From Zychaea mexicana (lineage: Eukaryota > Mucoromycota > Mucoromycetes > Mucorales > Lichtheimiaceae), in NCBI RefSeq assembly GCF_025766255.1, contig NW_026516682.1, positions 434,001-498,000 on the forward strand: 64,000 nt of DNA, given 5' to 3'. A program made the position numbers and the translations under genes. Shown here in pieces: positions 1 to 10,222 of the stretch; positions within the stretch are counted from its first letter, which is position 1, and each line of letters starts with the position of its first letter. The notes below the pieces were generated by a model that saw nothing but the letters and a program-made list of their open reading frames with translations, was not told the origin of the DNA and did not search any database.

Positions 1-807
1 AATTACCGATCAGCCATTCTTGACCTATATGACGACACATCATCTTTCGCAAACGACACACACTACAAAGACTTTTTTTCCGCTCTCAACGATCAGACCA
101 TCCGTTCGTTCGACCGACCACGATATGATATACAACCTGTTATCCGCAACATTGTCGACCTTGGCAACAATCTCACTATGTGCGCAATCGATCTCACCTG
201 CAAGCTCTGTTTCCTACTGGCCATTACGGGTTTCCTTCGTCCATCCGACATAGAACGCATTGACGATGGTCGCACCAATGTAACAGACCGTCATTTACGA
301 CTGGTGATTGCTCGCCCAAAGGAAAAGCGCTATCAACAACGCATTGAAAAAGTCATTCATATCCACAGACATGAGACCTCCTTGCTTTGTCTGGTCCAGA
401 CATATGTTGATTATCACACTCGCTTTTGCCAAACGCCTTGTCGCCGTTCTTATCCTTTCAACAATGGTCCACGCCAATATGTTTACAAGCTTATTTGGGT
501 AGTACACAACAACAACACAGCTATCAGTGCAGAGCGCATCAGCAACCACATCAAGCGTTTTCTTGATATGATTCCAAGACCTGAAGGTACCGCACGACCA
601 AAGGCTCGAGCTCTTGGCTCGACCGCAGCGGTGCAAGCGGGGGCGTCTTTAGACGATGTTTTGATCTATGGTTCCTAGCTATCCTCCTCGGTTTTTGACA
701 CTTTCTACTGTATCTCTCGAGAGACGGCTACAGATTTCACTCAGATGGCCCTTCCGACGGTTGTTTCTCTGCATTCACAATCTGAATCAGTGCTAGCCGA
801 AGAATAA
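1..807 (+). pseudogene. DIRS-type tyrosine recombinase, 3' fragment with nonsense mutation
   Basis: One frame is open from base 1 to a TAG at 676-678 and then continues in frame to TAA at 805-807. The fragment lacks its 5' end because the window begins inside it. It resembles the C-terminal catalytic half of the tyrosine recombinases carried by DIRS-like retrotransposons of Mucorales. GFLRPSDIERI holds the first catalytic arginine. ARPKARALGSTAAVQAGAS fits the region of the second conserved Arg. FDTFYCIS fits the nucleophile Tyr segment. The TAG falls where the family usually has Trp (YGS-stop-LSSS), just before the Tyr segment, so this copy should make a recombinase without its nucleophile. 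The inverted repeats that follow fit a DIRS right end. A Crypton-type recombinase is the alternative. Confidence 0.75.
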
Positions 808-1088
808 TAGTCTTCACAGCCGAGGTCGCAGACCGATGGCTTACTATTATTATTCGAGGCATAAGCACTGATTCAGATTGTCCCTCCCTCCTCTCCCTTT
901 TGTTTGTCTGTTTGTTTCCCAGTCGCTTGTATATGATACAGCTATAGCATATATATATCACATATTTTATTTCTTTAGACTTTCGACCCAATAAAGAAAA
1001 AATGGTAACACAACCTGAATCAGTGCTTACGCCTCGAATAATAATAGTAAGCCGTCGGTCTGCGACCTCGGCTGTGAAGACTATTATA
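778..1088. repeat. Inverted repeats at the 3' end of the DIRS-like element
   Basis: A stretch of about 73 nt at 804-876 recurs as its near-perfect reverse complement at 1015-1088, with about 138 nt between the arms. A second, nested perfect 17-nt inverted pair lies at 778-794 and 864-880 (core CTGAATCAGTGCT). DIRS elements are known for inverted terminal repeats plus an internal complementary region instead of LTRs, which fits the recombinase fragment directly upstream. Confidence 0.75.
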
Positions 1089-1798
1089 ATATTAGAAAGA
1101 ATACATTATTAATAAAACGTAAAGCATCAAAAAAACAAAAAGAGTCATCTAAAAATAATTTAAGTAAAGCGAATAATGAAAGAGATATTATTTCTGTTAT
1201 AAAAAGTAAAGAGAAAACATTAAAGGAGGATGTAAAACTAAAGGAAAAATTACATAAATATGAGAAATACTATGAAAATCACAATACATTACCACCAAAA
1301 GAAATAGTTGCTGAAAATTTAAATTTTCAGCAAATTGAAATTCCTCATATTTCAAATACACAAATAAAAGAAACATACACTGAAAAATCAAATTCTCAGC
1401 AACCCTCAAATCCTCATATTTCTGATGCAATGTTAGAAAACACCTCTGGTGCAGATGCCTCATAGGGTGATTCTGAAAATGATGAATGTGAATCAGGTGG
1501 GGGTGAATATATGTATATGATTGCATGTAAGCCCTGTATGGATAAATTAAATGATACTTATAATTGTACTTTTATTGATGACCTTATTTTGAAACTTGAA
1601 AAGGAAAAATATAAGTATGAAAGGTTCTTTAATTCATACTTTAGATATTATATTGATTTAATAAAAGCAAAAGAAACAAATAGGGATGATATTATGCAAA
1701 TATGTCAAGAGCAAATGCAGAAGTTAATCATTGAATATAGTCAGATATATACAGATGAAAATGGAAGTGAAGATGAAGATAGTAATGATTCTGATTAA
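1082..1798 (+). pseudogene. AT-rich lysine/asparagine-rich ORF with one in-frame TAG
   Basis: I do not recognise this protein. One frame stays open from the right arm of the inverted repeat (about 1082) to TAA at 1796-1798, apart from a single TAG at 1463-1465. The part after the stop has an ATG at 1511 and would encode 95 aa. The predicted chain is rich in Lys, Asn and Glu, with a coiled-coil-like stretch (KSKEKTLKEDVKLKEKLHKY) and a very acidic end (ENGSEDEDSNDSD). Codons are almost all A/T-ending, unlike the GC-richer genes elsewhere in the window. The frame begins exactly at the end of the DIRS repeat, so its 5' end may have been removed by that insertion. It may be part of an unrelated mobile element or a transferred segment. 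Confidence 0.4.
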
Positions 1799-2825
1799 AG
1801 TTATATCAGCCATCAATGGCTATACCGGTTAGGACAGGCTTATTAACTATAACAAAATTAATAAACAACTAATAGCTAGACAACTAATAGTAGGACACCT
1901 AAAGGAGGGATATGCTCATTACTATTCTGCTACTATAAGGTTGGGATTAATCAATAAAAAACATTATAATTTTTATGAGTTAAACACATTTATATGGTTT
2001 AAAAAGTTATATATGAATTAAAAACTTTTTTGAAAAAATAAATGAAAAAATAAAAACTAAAAAAATTAAAATAAATACATTTCAATATATAAAATTTTTT
2101 TAAACTATAATATCTGTTTTATTAATGAAACCCTTTTTTTTTATATTATAAGAAGTAGTTCCCTATCTAGGAACATCAATCCACCGTTGATACATTGATG
2201 ACTGTGACCACAGAAGTTTAAAAACAGTTTAAGAGGATCCTGGAAACTACCCAACAAAATAGGCCTACCAACATAAAACTAGTGCAAAGCTTGGTGAGCG
2301 CTGGAATTTTATATACCGAGACATGCCTCCATAAGTACAGAGCTCAAGAGTGCGAGGAAGGTGATTTGATGCCTCCACAAGCACCGCTGCCCCCAAACAT
2401 TCGTGCATTGGAATCGTGGACAGAAAGTTCCATCCTACGTGATACATCGTCTGTGCCACACCTTGACGCATAGAGTGTGGGAGTTAATCATTAATAATTA
2501 AATGTTCAACAAATTTTAATTTGTTAGAACTTTAATTAATTAATATTAACAGTGGATTATAAATAATAAAAATAAAAAAGAAATTAATTTTTTAATTTTT
2601 TATTATTTTAATTCTAAATAATATGTTTTATATAAATGTGTTTAATCCGGAACAGATAACACTATTTATATTTAAACATATAGGCTAGACCTTTACGGTC
2701 GCCACCTTAAGTTCAGATAAATTTCAATGAAATTAGAAATTTACTAGAACGCTTGACACTTAATGATTATTATTAAATTAAATGATTTATCATTTAATTA
2801 ATAAATATAAATTAACTTCCTATAT
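1799..2825. other. AT-rich non-genic stretch
   Basis: This is very AT-rich, with many short A/T runs and small palindromes (for example AACAAATTTTAATTTGTT near 2502-2525). A GC-richer island at about 2220-2473 is open on the plus strand for some 60 codons with no recognisable product. It is probably a relic of an inserted element. Confidence 0.6.
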
Positions 2826-3272
2826 GCAAAACTTGAATTTTGTTCCTAAAAAGAGCAGGAACTAAATTTCACTTAGAGTATCTCACCCTGTATGAGCATA
2901 TGCAGCAGCCAAGTTTATACTTGTCCTTCTCAAGATTCAGCGATCTTCTTTGTCAAAACACCAATCTGCAACAACAGATATTTACTACACGTCAATGCAG
3001 TGCTAGGTCAACCATGATGCACGGCTACTTGGTGACAATGTGCTCAGATTAACCAGCAGCGCAATAGTGTCTTTTATTTTCCACAAGATCTTCCTTCTCT
3101 AATGCAAGCAAACTCTAATTGTCTGTTGTTGCGGATTAGTGTTTTAACAAAGAAGATCGCTGAATTTCGAGAAGGACAAGTATAAGCTTGGCTGCTGCAT
3201 ATGCTCACACAGGTGAAATACTCTAAGTGAAATTCAGTTCCGCTCTTTTTGGGAACAAAATTCAAGTTTTGC
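2826..3272. mobile_element. Foldback/MITE-like element with ~150-bp inverted arms
   Basis: The left arm (2826-2978, beginning GCAAAACTTGAATTTTGTTC) matches the reverse complement of the right arm (3122-3272) over about 150 nt with roughly a dozen differences. The 140-nt centre has no convincing coding content. The structure suits a non-autonomous DNA transposon or foldback element. No clean target-site duplication can be seen. Open frames inside the arms are mirror images of each other and not genes. Confidence 0.7.
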
Positions 3273-3970
3273 TAGAGTAAGTCCATACATTTAAAGAAAA
3301 GTACTTGCAAACACACAAACAAATGAGTTGGAAAGCTTGCTACGAGCAAGGCTTGGCTGATGGACAGTTCAAAGAGTACAAAAGCTGTTCAACGCTAAAA
3401 GGCACTTTCTACTCCATTAACAAGCAACCTAGAAAAAAGTAACTTCTCCCCATTTATTTCTCTCTTCCTACACTTTTTATATATACATATCGAACCTTCA
3501 TATCGCCAAAAAAAAAGGCGGTTTCTTCCTTCTTAACGAAATATATACCATTCGCTTTTCAATTATCCATATTGTTCTATGGCACTCCGAATTCTTCATC
3601 ATGCCAGAATCACTAATAGCAACAATTCTACATACTATTTGGCGATGTAGACTGGCTGACTGTACGATCGGATTGAGGATTCTGTTGATGCTTTTGTAGT
3701 CATGGCCGCCTCAACTGTGTTGGCTGGTTCAGGTGTTGTCATTGTAGACTTAACAGTCATAGTTCACTAGATAGTTGGCGCTACAATCGATACTATGGCA
3801 GAAATAACTGGTGTATATTGTTCAACTACTGTATTGGTGTCATATCTCGGCATACTTCATCCATTGTATGCTTATACAACTCTGCCTCTTTACATCCATT
3901 CCTATTATTCCGACTCCACAGCCGTGTCTATCAACTGGCCCAAGTGCCACTGAAACATTGAAGGACTTGC
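3273..3970. other. Intergenic, no supported gene
   Basis: A 39-codon ORF with an ATG at 3323 and TAA at 3440-3442 is present but too short to support. The rest shows no recognisable coding or RNA features. Confidence 0.5.
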
Positions 3971-4711
3971 TCACAGTAACTCGACTTTGGATATAATCAC
4001 GGATAAGGCTAATGATAAGCATTCGTCCCGATCTTGCTCGCCACGTAACATCCGAGTCAAGTCAACGCCACCATCGAGATCAACTACTGCGTGGCACATG
4101 TGCGGCCATTTGCGAAACATAATATTGTGTTGAAAGCGACAGGTCATGCCCAAACATGCACGCTCTGGGGTCGATACTTTTGACAGGATGCGGTAAAGTA
4201 TTTTGTTTGGCAGCGATTGCACAAAGAGCTGATTCTAATTAATCGCACGATCCAGAACTTAGCCATGTTTCGTAGTAAGCATACATACCACGGTGTGGAT
4301 TCTCTTGAGGAGCAGCTTCTGAGCCTCGTTAATACAAAGATGCAAATTCACGAAATTTCTCTTTCAAAGCAACGCATTGCCAAGAGCAAAATATGGATCG
4401 GGACAAGTCGCGTTGTTATCAGGGTTCGGCGCTCGACCATTTTCCACTGCAAGTTTGTACTTGCTTCGCATATCGTACGCAGCAGCTCGATGACCATATA
4501 TAACCGAAGAAGATCGATCCGTTTGCAAGGCATCAAGAGCACAGGTGTAGTGCTTGACCACGTCGTCATATTTTTGGTCTGCGTAAGCGCGTTTTCCTTT
4601 CTCGACTGACTCGTTCGCGGGGCCAAATTTGAGAGTGGCTACTGTTAGGACGGAATGTGTGTCACCAGGTTTCACCTCTGGAGCTGGGCGGAAAAATACT
4701 GATTGTGTCAT
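3971..4711 (-). pseudogene. Decayed TPR/F-box protein gene
   Basis: The minus strand begins with an ATG at 4709-4711 and encodes a TPR-like segment (GKRAYADQKYDDVVKHYTCA, then VIYGHRAAAYDMRSKYKLAV) before a TGA at 4364. About 140 nt on, after an acceptor-like AATTAG, another frame encodes an F-box (SLPNKILYRILSKVSTPERA) that ends at 3971. N-terminal TPRs followed by an F-box is a very common layout in Mucorales, where such proteins are SCF-type substrate receptors. I found no intron that joins the two parts in phase without ambiguity, and the usual long C-terminal region is absent. It is therefore called a broken copy. A short gene with an unrecognised intron remains possible. Confidence 0.6.
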
Positions 4712-6125
4712 GACAACTGCTTGAATGACACCAGAAAGGAAGAGTGCTGCGTCTGACGGCTTACCTGCGCATGTAGTGCATAAGGAGCCTCGTGTAACTT
4801 TATATTTACGGCTTAGTAAACGAAAATGATCTCTGATGGCAGAACTCGTTTTTACTTCTCATTCTGATCTAAACAATAATATATGCTTATTGTATGATTG
4901 TCACAGTATTTGTTTCGTCCTTTTGTTGTTACAGTATTGTTGTTGTTTTCGTTTATCGTAATGTAAGTCAAGTTATGAAACATGTTAGTTTGGTTGAGTA
5001 GGAAGATGCGATTGTGAAAATGTCGCTTACTTACGTCAGTATATAGTACATGAATGACAACAAGCATTAGTTACCTTTCCTCGACACGTATTGGCATCAA
5101 GCTGTTAATTTTTAACCATACACAACTATAACTGTAATGGTGCGTTACAAGAATGGATTTCCATTATAGCAGCTTTACAACAGAGAGTTTAGTAAACGAT
5201 GTTGAATGCATATTATGTACCGTTTAAGATTTCTAGAGGTGGTCATGATATTGGAAAGTTCAACTCGGATGTGGTACGTAAAAAAAACCACGTGAGCGTA
5301 CACAGAATTGTTTCTTAACTATACTGGTCTTGTCTATAGCACTTAGAACCCTGAAGCTCCTTGGGATCGCCTGTTTTACTGCTAATCTACCCAATTTAAA
5401 TACTAAACCCTAAACAAAGTCATTTAAAGCCGAGAGTCTACCAAGAATTGATGATGTATTAGCACAAATTGTATTTGCAAAAGAAGAAGGGTGTCGATGA
5501 AGAGCATCTTACGTAACAAAGACGCAGGCAAACTGGTCATATTATGATACACTAGCTGTACCAATTCATAGTAAAGGTTGTCTGCCTGTTGTGCTCACGT
5601 AATCTATAGCACTCTAATAAGCACTGTTACATCTACTACGGTGGTCGTCCGTTGACATGCAGAATCTAGTTTCCCTTTTCATTCATGGGACGTTCGCTCC
5701 CGCGCACGCTCCCTTGTTGGGGGTGGAGGGTTTCCCACACCCTGTTACACCGCTTCACTCGTTTACTATGGGTTGCTAGGTAAGAGAAGTGATAAGCAAC
5801 AATAGCAGGCAAAAATGTTTGCAAGTTTTCAAGGCGGATGATATCTTCATATAATAGATATGTAGAATTGTACCTATTACCAGTTTATTCAGAGTTGAGA
5901 AGAATATGGACCCTCTCGCTGGGAAATAAAGTGTGGATTCCAATCAAACATACCGCTACAATTGAGCGTAATTACATGTTGACAAAGTCAAGTATCAGAA
6001 AAGCTGGTTGATATGATGCGAAACTTTAATTGCTGTGTACACAAACCAATCGATCTGCATTGCACGCAGCGCCTAGCACCTGACCGATTTTTCAACTTCA
6101 GAACGGCTGTGTTTTCTTCATTTCT
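4712..6125. other. Intergenic, 1.4 kb without a supported gene
   Basis: No ORF here has recognisable similarity or splice-consistent structure. The part just before 6126 is presumably the VFA1 promoter. Confidence 0.5.
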
Positions 6126-6764
6126 ATGAGCCAGCGAATTCAAAACCTCTACATTGCAAGATTAACGACAAACGAGCGACCGTGCTATATATGTAGCAAA
6201 TTCACAGCAGTCGTATTGACATTGGCAGACAACAGTAATCTCGACTGGTTTTACATCTGTCGGTCGCATTTAGGCGATACCAACTTTTGCACTCGTGTCG
6301 GTGGGTCGAGTGGGACAAAATCGGCTCCGTCTAGCCCAAGGGCAAAGAAACGCTTCGAGGACCGTCCTCCAGAAAGTGACAGTGTCTCAGACCTGGTGGC
6401 CAGCATAGGCTCGGCATGGAATTCATGGCGGAAAAAGCCTTCGCAGGACGATGACGATAAAACTAGCAAGGACAAGAAGGATGGCGAGGACGGGGATAAA
6501 AGAAAAAGTGACGATGGTGACAAGAAAGATGCAAAGGAGAAACAAGACAATGAAGACAAGCAAAAAGGGGAAGATCATAAGGATGACAAGACGGAAGAGC
6601 CCACCACGCCGAAATCGCCGCAACAGCCCGTGCGTTTTGTGCTAAACAGGGACTATTTCTATATGCGACAACGGGAATACACTCGCAAGATTCAGAAGAA
6701 AGAAGCAACCGACAAATTGAAGGATTTGGAGTTTCCAGAAGTACCCAAAACTCAACCAAAATAA
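6126..6764 (+). CDS. VFA1: Vps4-associated protein 1 (Vfa1)
   Basis: A single-exon gene of 212 aa. In yeast, Vfa1 binds the ESCRT AAA-ATPase Vps4 at endosomes and stimulates its ATPase. The N-terminus carries the family's zinc-finger-like region: C20-x2-C23 (CYICSK), then WFYICRSHL with the second Cys/His pair. The middle (about residues 65-165) is a low-complexity chain of Asp, Lys, Glu and Gly, typical of a disordered linker. The C-terminal block (LNRDYFYMRQREYTRKIQKK) is the conserved helical part expected to bind Vps4. The ATG at 6126 is the first in frame and begins the conserved domain directly. Antisense ORFs here are shadows of the DK-rich linker. Confidence 0.88.
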   Translation: MSQRIQNLYIARLTTNERPCYICSKFTAVVLTLADNSNLDWFYICRSHLGDTNFCTRVGGSSGTKSAPSSPRAKKRFEDRPPESDSVSDLVASIGSAWNSWRKKPSQDDDDKTSKDKKDGEDGDKRKSDDGDKKDAKEKQDNEDKQKGEDHKDDKTEEPTTPKSPQQPVRFVLNRDYFYMRQREYTRKIQKKEATDKLKDLEFPEVPKTQPK

Positions 6765-7128
6765 ACAAAATTAATGCTTGGCCTTTGTTGACAAAACAAA
6801 AGAATTTGTGTAAATGGGTTGGTTATTTAGTTCGTTGGCTCGTCACCATAACACGTCCCTATGGTGATAACTATGGCACTATAGCACCAATCTGCTACAA
6901 ACCATTGACTGTAATGGATTTTACAAAGCCTTTACTATCCAAAAGCATTTTCTATCAGATGGAAGAGTTATCTGCTGTAAGCATTGCAATTGTTCGCACC
7001 CACTTAATGCAATCTGGTAGGTCTGCCGGCTGTGTGACTATGTCTGAAATTTACTGGCGCCCGCGGGGAGGGGATATTCCCTGTTGGCCAATCCGCGAAA
7101 TCAAGATTCCCCCTCTTTGTACATCACC
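6765..7128. other. Intergenic between VFA1 and eL24
   Basis: This short spacer probably holds the VFA1 3' end and the eL24 promoter. The plus-strand ORF at 6785-7132 has no recognisable similarity and runs into the eL24 start. Confidence 0.5.
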
Positions 7129-7767
7129 ATGAAGTAACGTATCAGTCCATCCATCCATCCATCCATCCATCTGTTGTATGTAGTGCATATCCATCGACCA
7201 TCCATATTTACCATACTATTCTATTCAGGCTCGAGATTTGCTCGTTCTCCGGTTACAAGATCTACCCTTCCAAGGGCAAAGTTTACGTCCGCAGTGACAG
7301 CAGGTAATTTAACGATGCATGGTGCAACTGTCATTCCCCTTTTTTTCAGCTTGCTAATCATTATAACTCTTCAAATATAATGTAGAGTAAGCACGAACGC
7401 ATTTACGAAAAAATTAACGTACATCGCTCGTTCACGCTATTAACATTTGCATGTTATGAATTAGACTTTCCGCTTCCTCAACGGCAAGGCCGAGTCGTAC
7501 TTCTTGCAGCGCTTGAGCCCTCGCAAGATCCGCTGGACTCAAATCTATCGTCGCCTTAACAAGAAGGGTGTTACCGAACAGATCGTCAAGAAGCGCACCC
7601 GCCGCACCGTCAAGGCTGAGCGTGCTGTTGGTGGCTCCTCGTGGGATGAAATCCGCGCCAAGCGTGCCGAGAAGCCTGAAGTCCGTGCTGCTGCTCGTCA
7701 GGCCGCTATCGAGAAGAGCAAAGAAAAGGCTAAGGCCAAGGGTGCTGCTAAGGCTGCTAAGAAATAA
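7129..7767 (+). CDS. RPL24: 60S ribosomal protein eL24
   Basis: Model: join(7129..7133, 7229..7303, 7386..7386, 7465..7767), 126 codons plus stop. The product is a large-subunit ribosomal protein at the subunit interface. Exon 1 is only ATGAA. Exon 2 gives EICSFSGYKIYPSKGKVYV, with the eukaryotic eL24 signature. The last exon gives FRFLNGKAESYFLQRLSPRK and a basic Ala/Lys tail. Exon 2 ends with two bases of an Arg codon and the last exon starts with a full codon, so one base is missing for the frame. A single A at 7386, flanked by TGTAG and GTAAGC, supplies it exactly and gives SDSRTFRF, matching the family (SDSK-x-FRF). Removing 7304-7464 as one intron would frameshift. The protein is shorter at its C-terminus than yeast eL24 (155 aa). 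Confidence 0.85.
7145..7171. repeat. TCCA microsatellite in eL24 intron 1
   Basis: About six copies of the tetranucleotide TCCA lie in the first intron of eL24. Confidence 0.9.
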
Positions 7768-8426
7768 GCAATAACCGGGTGTAGCTCTGAATAAACCGTT
7801 GCTTTGAAATGCTGAAAACGCCTGATATGTGCCATAACACCTGAATGTACGTTTTTCCGATGGAGCGATATATGCAGATTTAGAGAAGGAAGGATGGAAT
7901 CAAACGGATACTTTTTCAAGTTGTGTTTATGCTTGGGGAGAATGATTTTTTTTATGATACCATTGGCTTCAGGACTGCATAATACCGTCATTTGGAATGT
8001 ATATAGTGTTTCTATGACGGATATACTTACACGTATAAGATCTGTCCCAGAACATATAGGACTTCACGGCGTAGCATAAGCATATCATTTGAATCATAAA
8101 TATACTCACAGTAAATTCTCGGACGCTTATGTCTGTGCTAGTCGTATGCCAATCGTTTGCAAACGTGTAGTAGCCCCCAATATGATAAAGTCTATGTGCT
8201 TAAGAAAAACCTCTACAGGGAGTAATATGCCCAAATATAACGACATTCCTCTCAAAATCGCCGAAATATTACCCGAGTATCAAGTCCAAAATGCAGTGAT
8301 GTTTGAAACTCAAAATTTGTATTCGAAGCACCTGGTACAGCAGAAGAATCACATATTGTGTAGCAGATTAATATATAAAGTCCTTCATTAAAAGCCGTAA
8401 TAGTGTAAGCTGGATCGTCAAGAGTG
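7768..8426. other. Intergenic
   Basis: This holds the eL24 3' region and the promoter of the next gene. The small ORFs on both strands have no recognisable similarity. Confidence 0.5.
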
Positions 8427-10222
8427 ATGAAAATCCATTTAGCTACATCAGTTTTATTTGCTGCTGCAGCAGCTGCGCCGGTTATCCATGCCCTCCCTTT
8501 CTTTGGCGAAACATTAACCCATCTATACGACACAGGCTTACTTCAACGTTCTAGCCTTACAAAGCGTGATTTGACGTCCGTTCCAGATGAATTAGGTGAC
8601 CAGTGTCCCGTCGAGACTGATACCCTTGCTGGTGAAGCGGTGAGCGTCGCTACAAGGCACATTTTAAATCTCATGTGTTCGCTAATTAGCTTTATGTACT
8701 TAAAATGTGTAGTTCTTACATTTTACCGGTATCTTTTTCCATGATTTCATCACGGTAGATATTTCTCTGTTAAATGTCTAGTATATAGATAGTAGAAACT
8801 TACCTGAATGGTTAAAATTTTAGGGTGGTGGTCAAGACATCCTGGGCCCTTTGGCTGTTGGCGATACATTTACTGGTAAGTTTGCTAGCCATAGATAACA
8901 TGCGTGATCCTATAATGATTCTTTTTACTGATTCTGTCGCCACTTTTTAGCACCTGGCTATATCGTTAATGCCAACGAAGAAGTTGTATGTAACGGCGAT
9001 TTTCAGAATTCCTTCGGAAGCCACGGTCTAGTCGTTGGTGGTGTTACCGATACTATCGATACCGACGTACATGGTGATGCTTTCCTTGCAGGCGGTGGAA
9101 CCGTAGACGAAGTTCACGAAGAAGACCCACCTTGTGATGTTTACACTGATCAAGGAACTGCGCATTTCGACTTTGGCGCAGTCGAAGAAGCATCTCGTGA
9201 TATTAATCGCCTTCTTGCCATGATGACACCTAACCTTGTTATGCGCGAGGGAGGGGAGATCGTTTCACTTGGTGGCGATTCACCTTATAAGGTCATGACC
9301 TTCAATACCTGCAACGACCGCAACTGTCCAGTGGATGGAGCCCTCTCCGATCCAACGGGTATCTTCTTCAATGATGGCAACTTTAATGGCCCGTCCGGTG
9401 ATGTACCCAGCCAGGACGACACTATAGTATTTAATGTATGACTTTGGTCTCTATTTTTTTGGTTGCTATATGAGATAACTAATATTAGCAAAAATTCCCT
9501 TTTGCAGATTCCGGTAACCGATGGCAGCACTCTTCGCTTAACCGGCAACCAACCTAGCCAGGGATTCTATGCATGTCGAACTATCTATAACTTTTATCCA
9601 GTCAATGAAGACGGCCAATTTGTTCCTGGTGGTACCTTCACTCTTGTTCGGGAAACCGGCAGTCAATTGGAAGGCTTTTCACTTGCACCACGAGGTAATT
9701 TTTCTTGTTCTTATACTAGGCTCATAGGAACCACTTGAACTTATTTAATGATATTCATCGCTGCTTTTAGGCCACATCCGCGATGGCCTGACGGGTAACT
9801 TTGCTGGTACTATTATTGGTTTGGACTACACATGGGAGTACTTCCCTCAGGGTGTAGAAATCCACGACTACCCCGCTGCCAATTGTGCCAATTTTCAAGG
9901 CTGCCTGCCAATAAATCCAGGCTCTCCAAACACAACCACTACGACAACGACCACGTCGAGGACAACTGACGGTGGCTTGACAGTTACTGCCACCACTACT
10001 AACTCTATTACTATCACTAAACCGACTACTACCACTATCACTGAGAATGACGGGACAACTGTTACAGTAACAGATCAAGAGACAGTGTACATTAACGATC
10101 CTTGGGAGGACGAATGGAAGAAGAAGAAGAAATGGGGCAAAAAGGGCAGCAAATGGGAAAAAGATGACAGCAAATGGGGAAAAGATGACAGCAAATGGGA
10201 AAAAGATGACAGTGAGTGGTGA
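8427..10222 (+). CDS. Secreted choice-of-anchor A domain protein (paralogue A)
   Basis: Model: join(8427..8639, 8824..8875, 8951..9435, 9508..9694, 9771..10222), 462 aa. It has an N-terminal signal peptide (MKIHLATSVLFAAAAAAP), then a Kex2-type KR site (SSLTKR-DL). Next is a choice-of-anchor A-like domain: DILGPLAVGDTFTAPGY, HGLVVGG, LSDPTGIFFNDGNFNGP, SQLEGFSLAP and a Cys-containing end. This domain occurs in bacterial and fungal surface proteins, where it is thought to be adhesive. A Thr-rich linker (about residues 350-400) probably carries O-glycans. The tail repeats a W-K/D unit (SKWEKDDSKWGKDDSKW) and lacks a hydrophobic GPI signal. The downstream paralogue at 12.4 kb shares the domain, KR site and tail, and three of its exon junctions. 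The ATG at 8427 starts the signal peptide. Function is inferred: cell-wall or spore-surface protein. Confidence 0.8.

Noticed and set aside
2840..3265. ORFs of 70 and 63 aa on opposite strands
   Set aside because: They are the two mirrored arms of the foldback element and share the same sequence.
6251..6623. Two minus ORFs rich in Ser/Phe/Leu over VFA1
   Set aside because: They are shadows of the Asp/Lys-rich linker of Vfa1.
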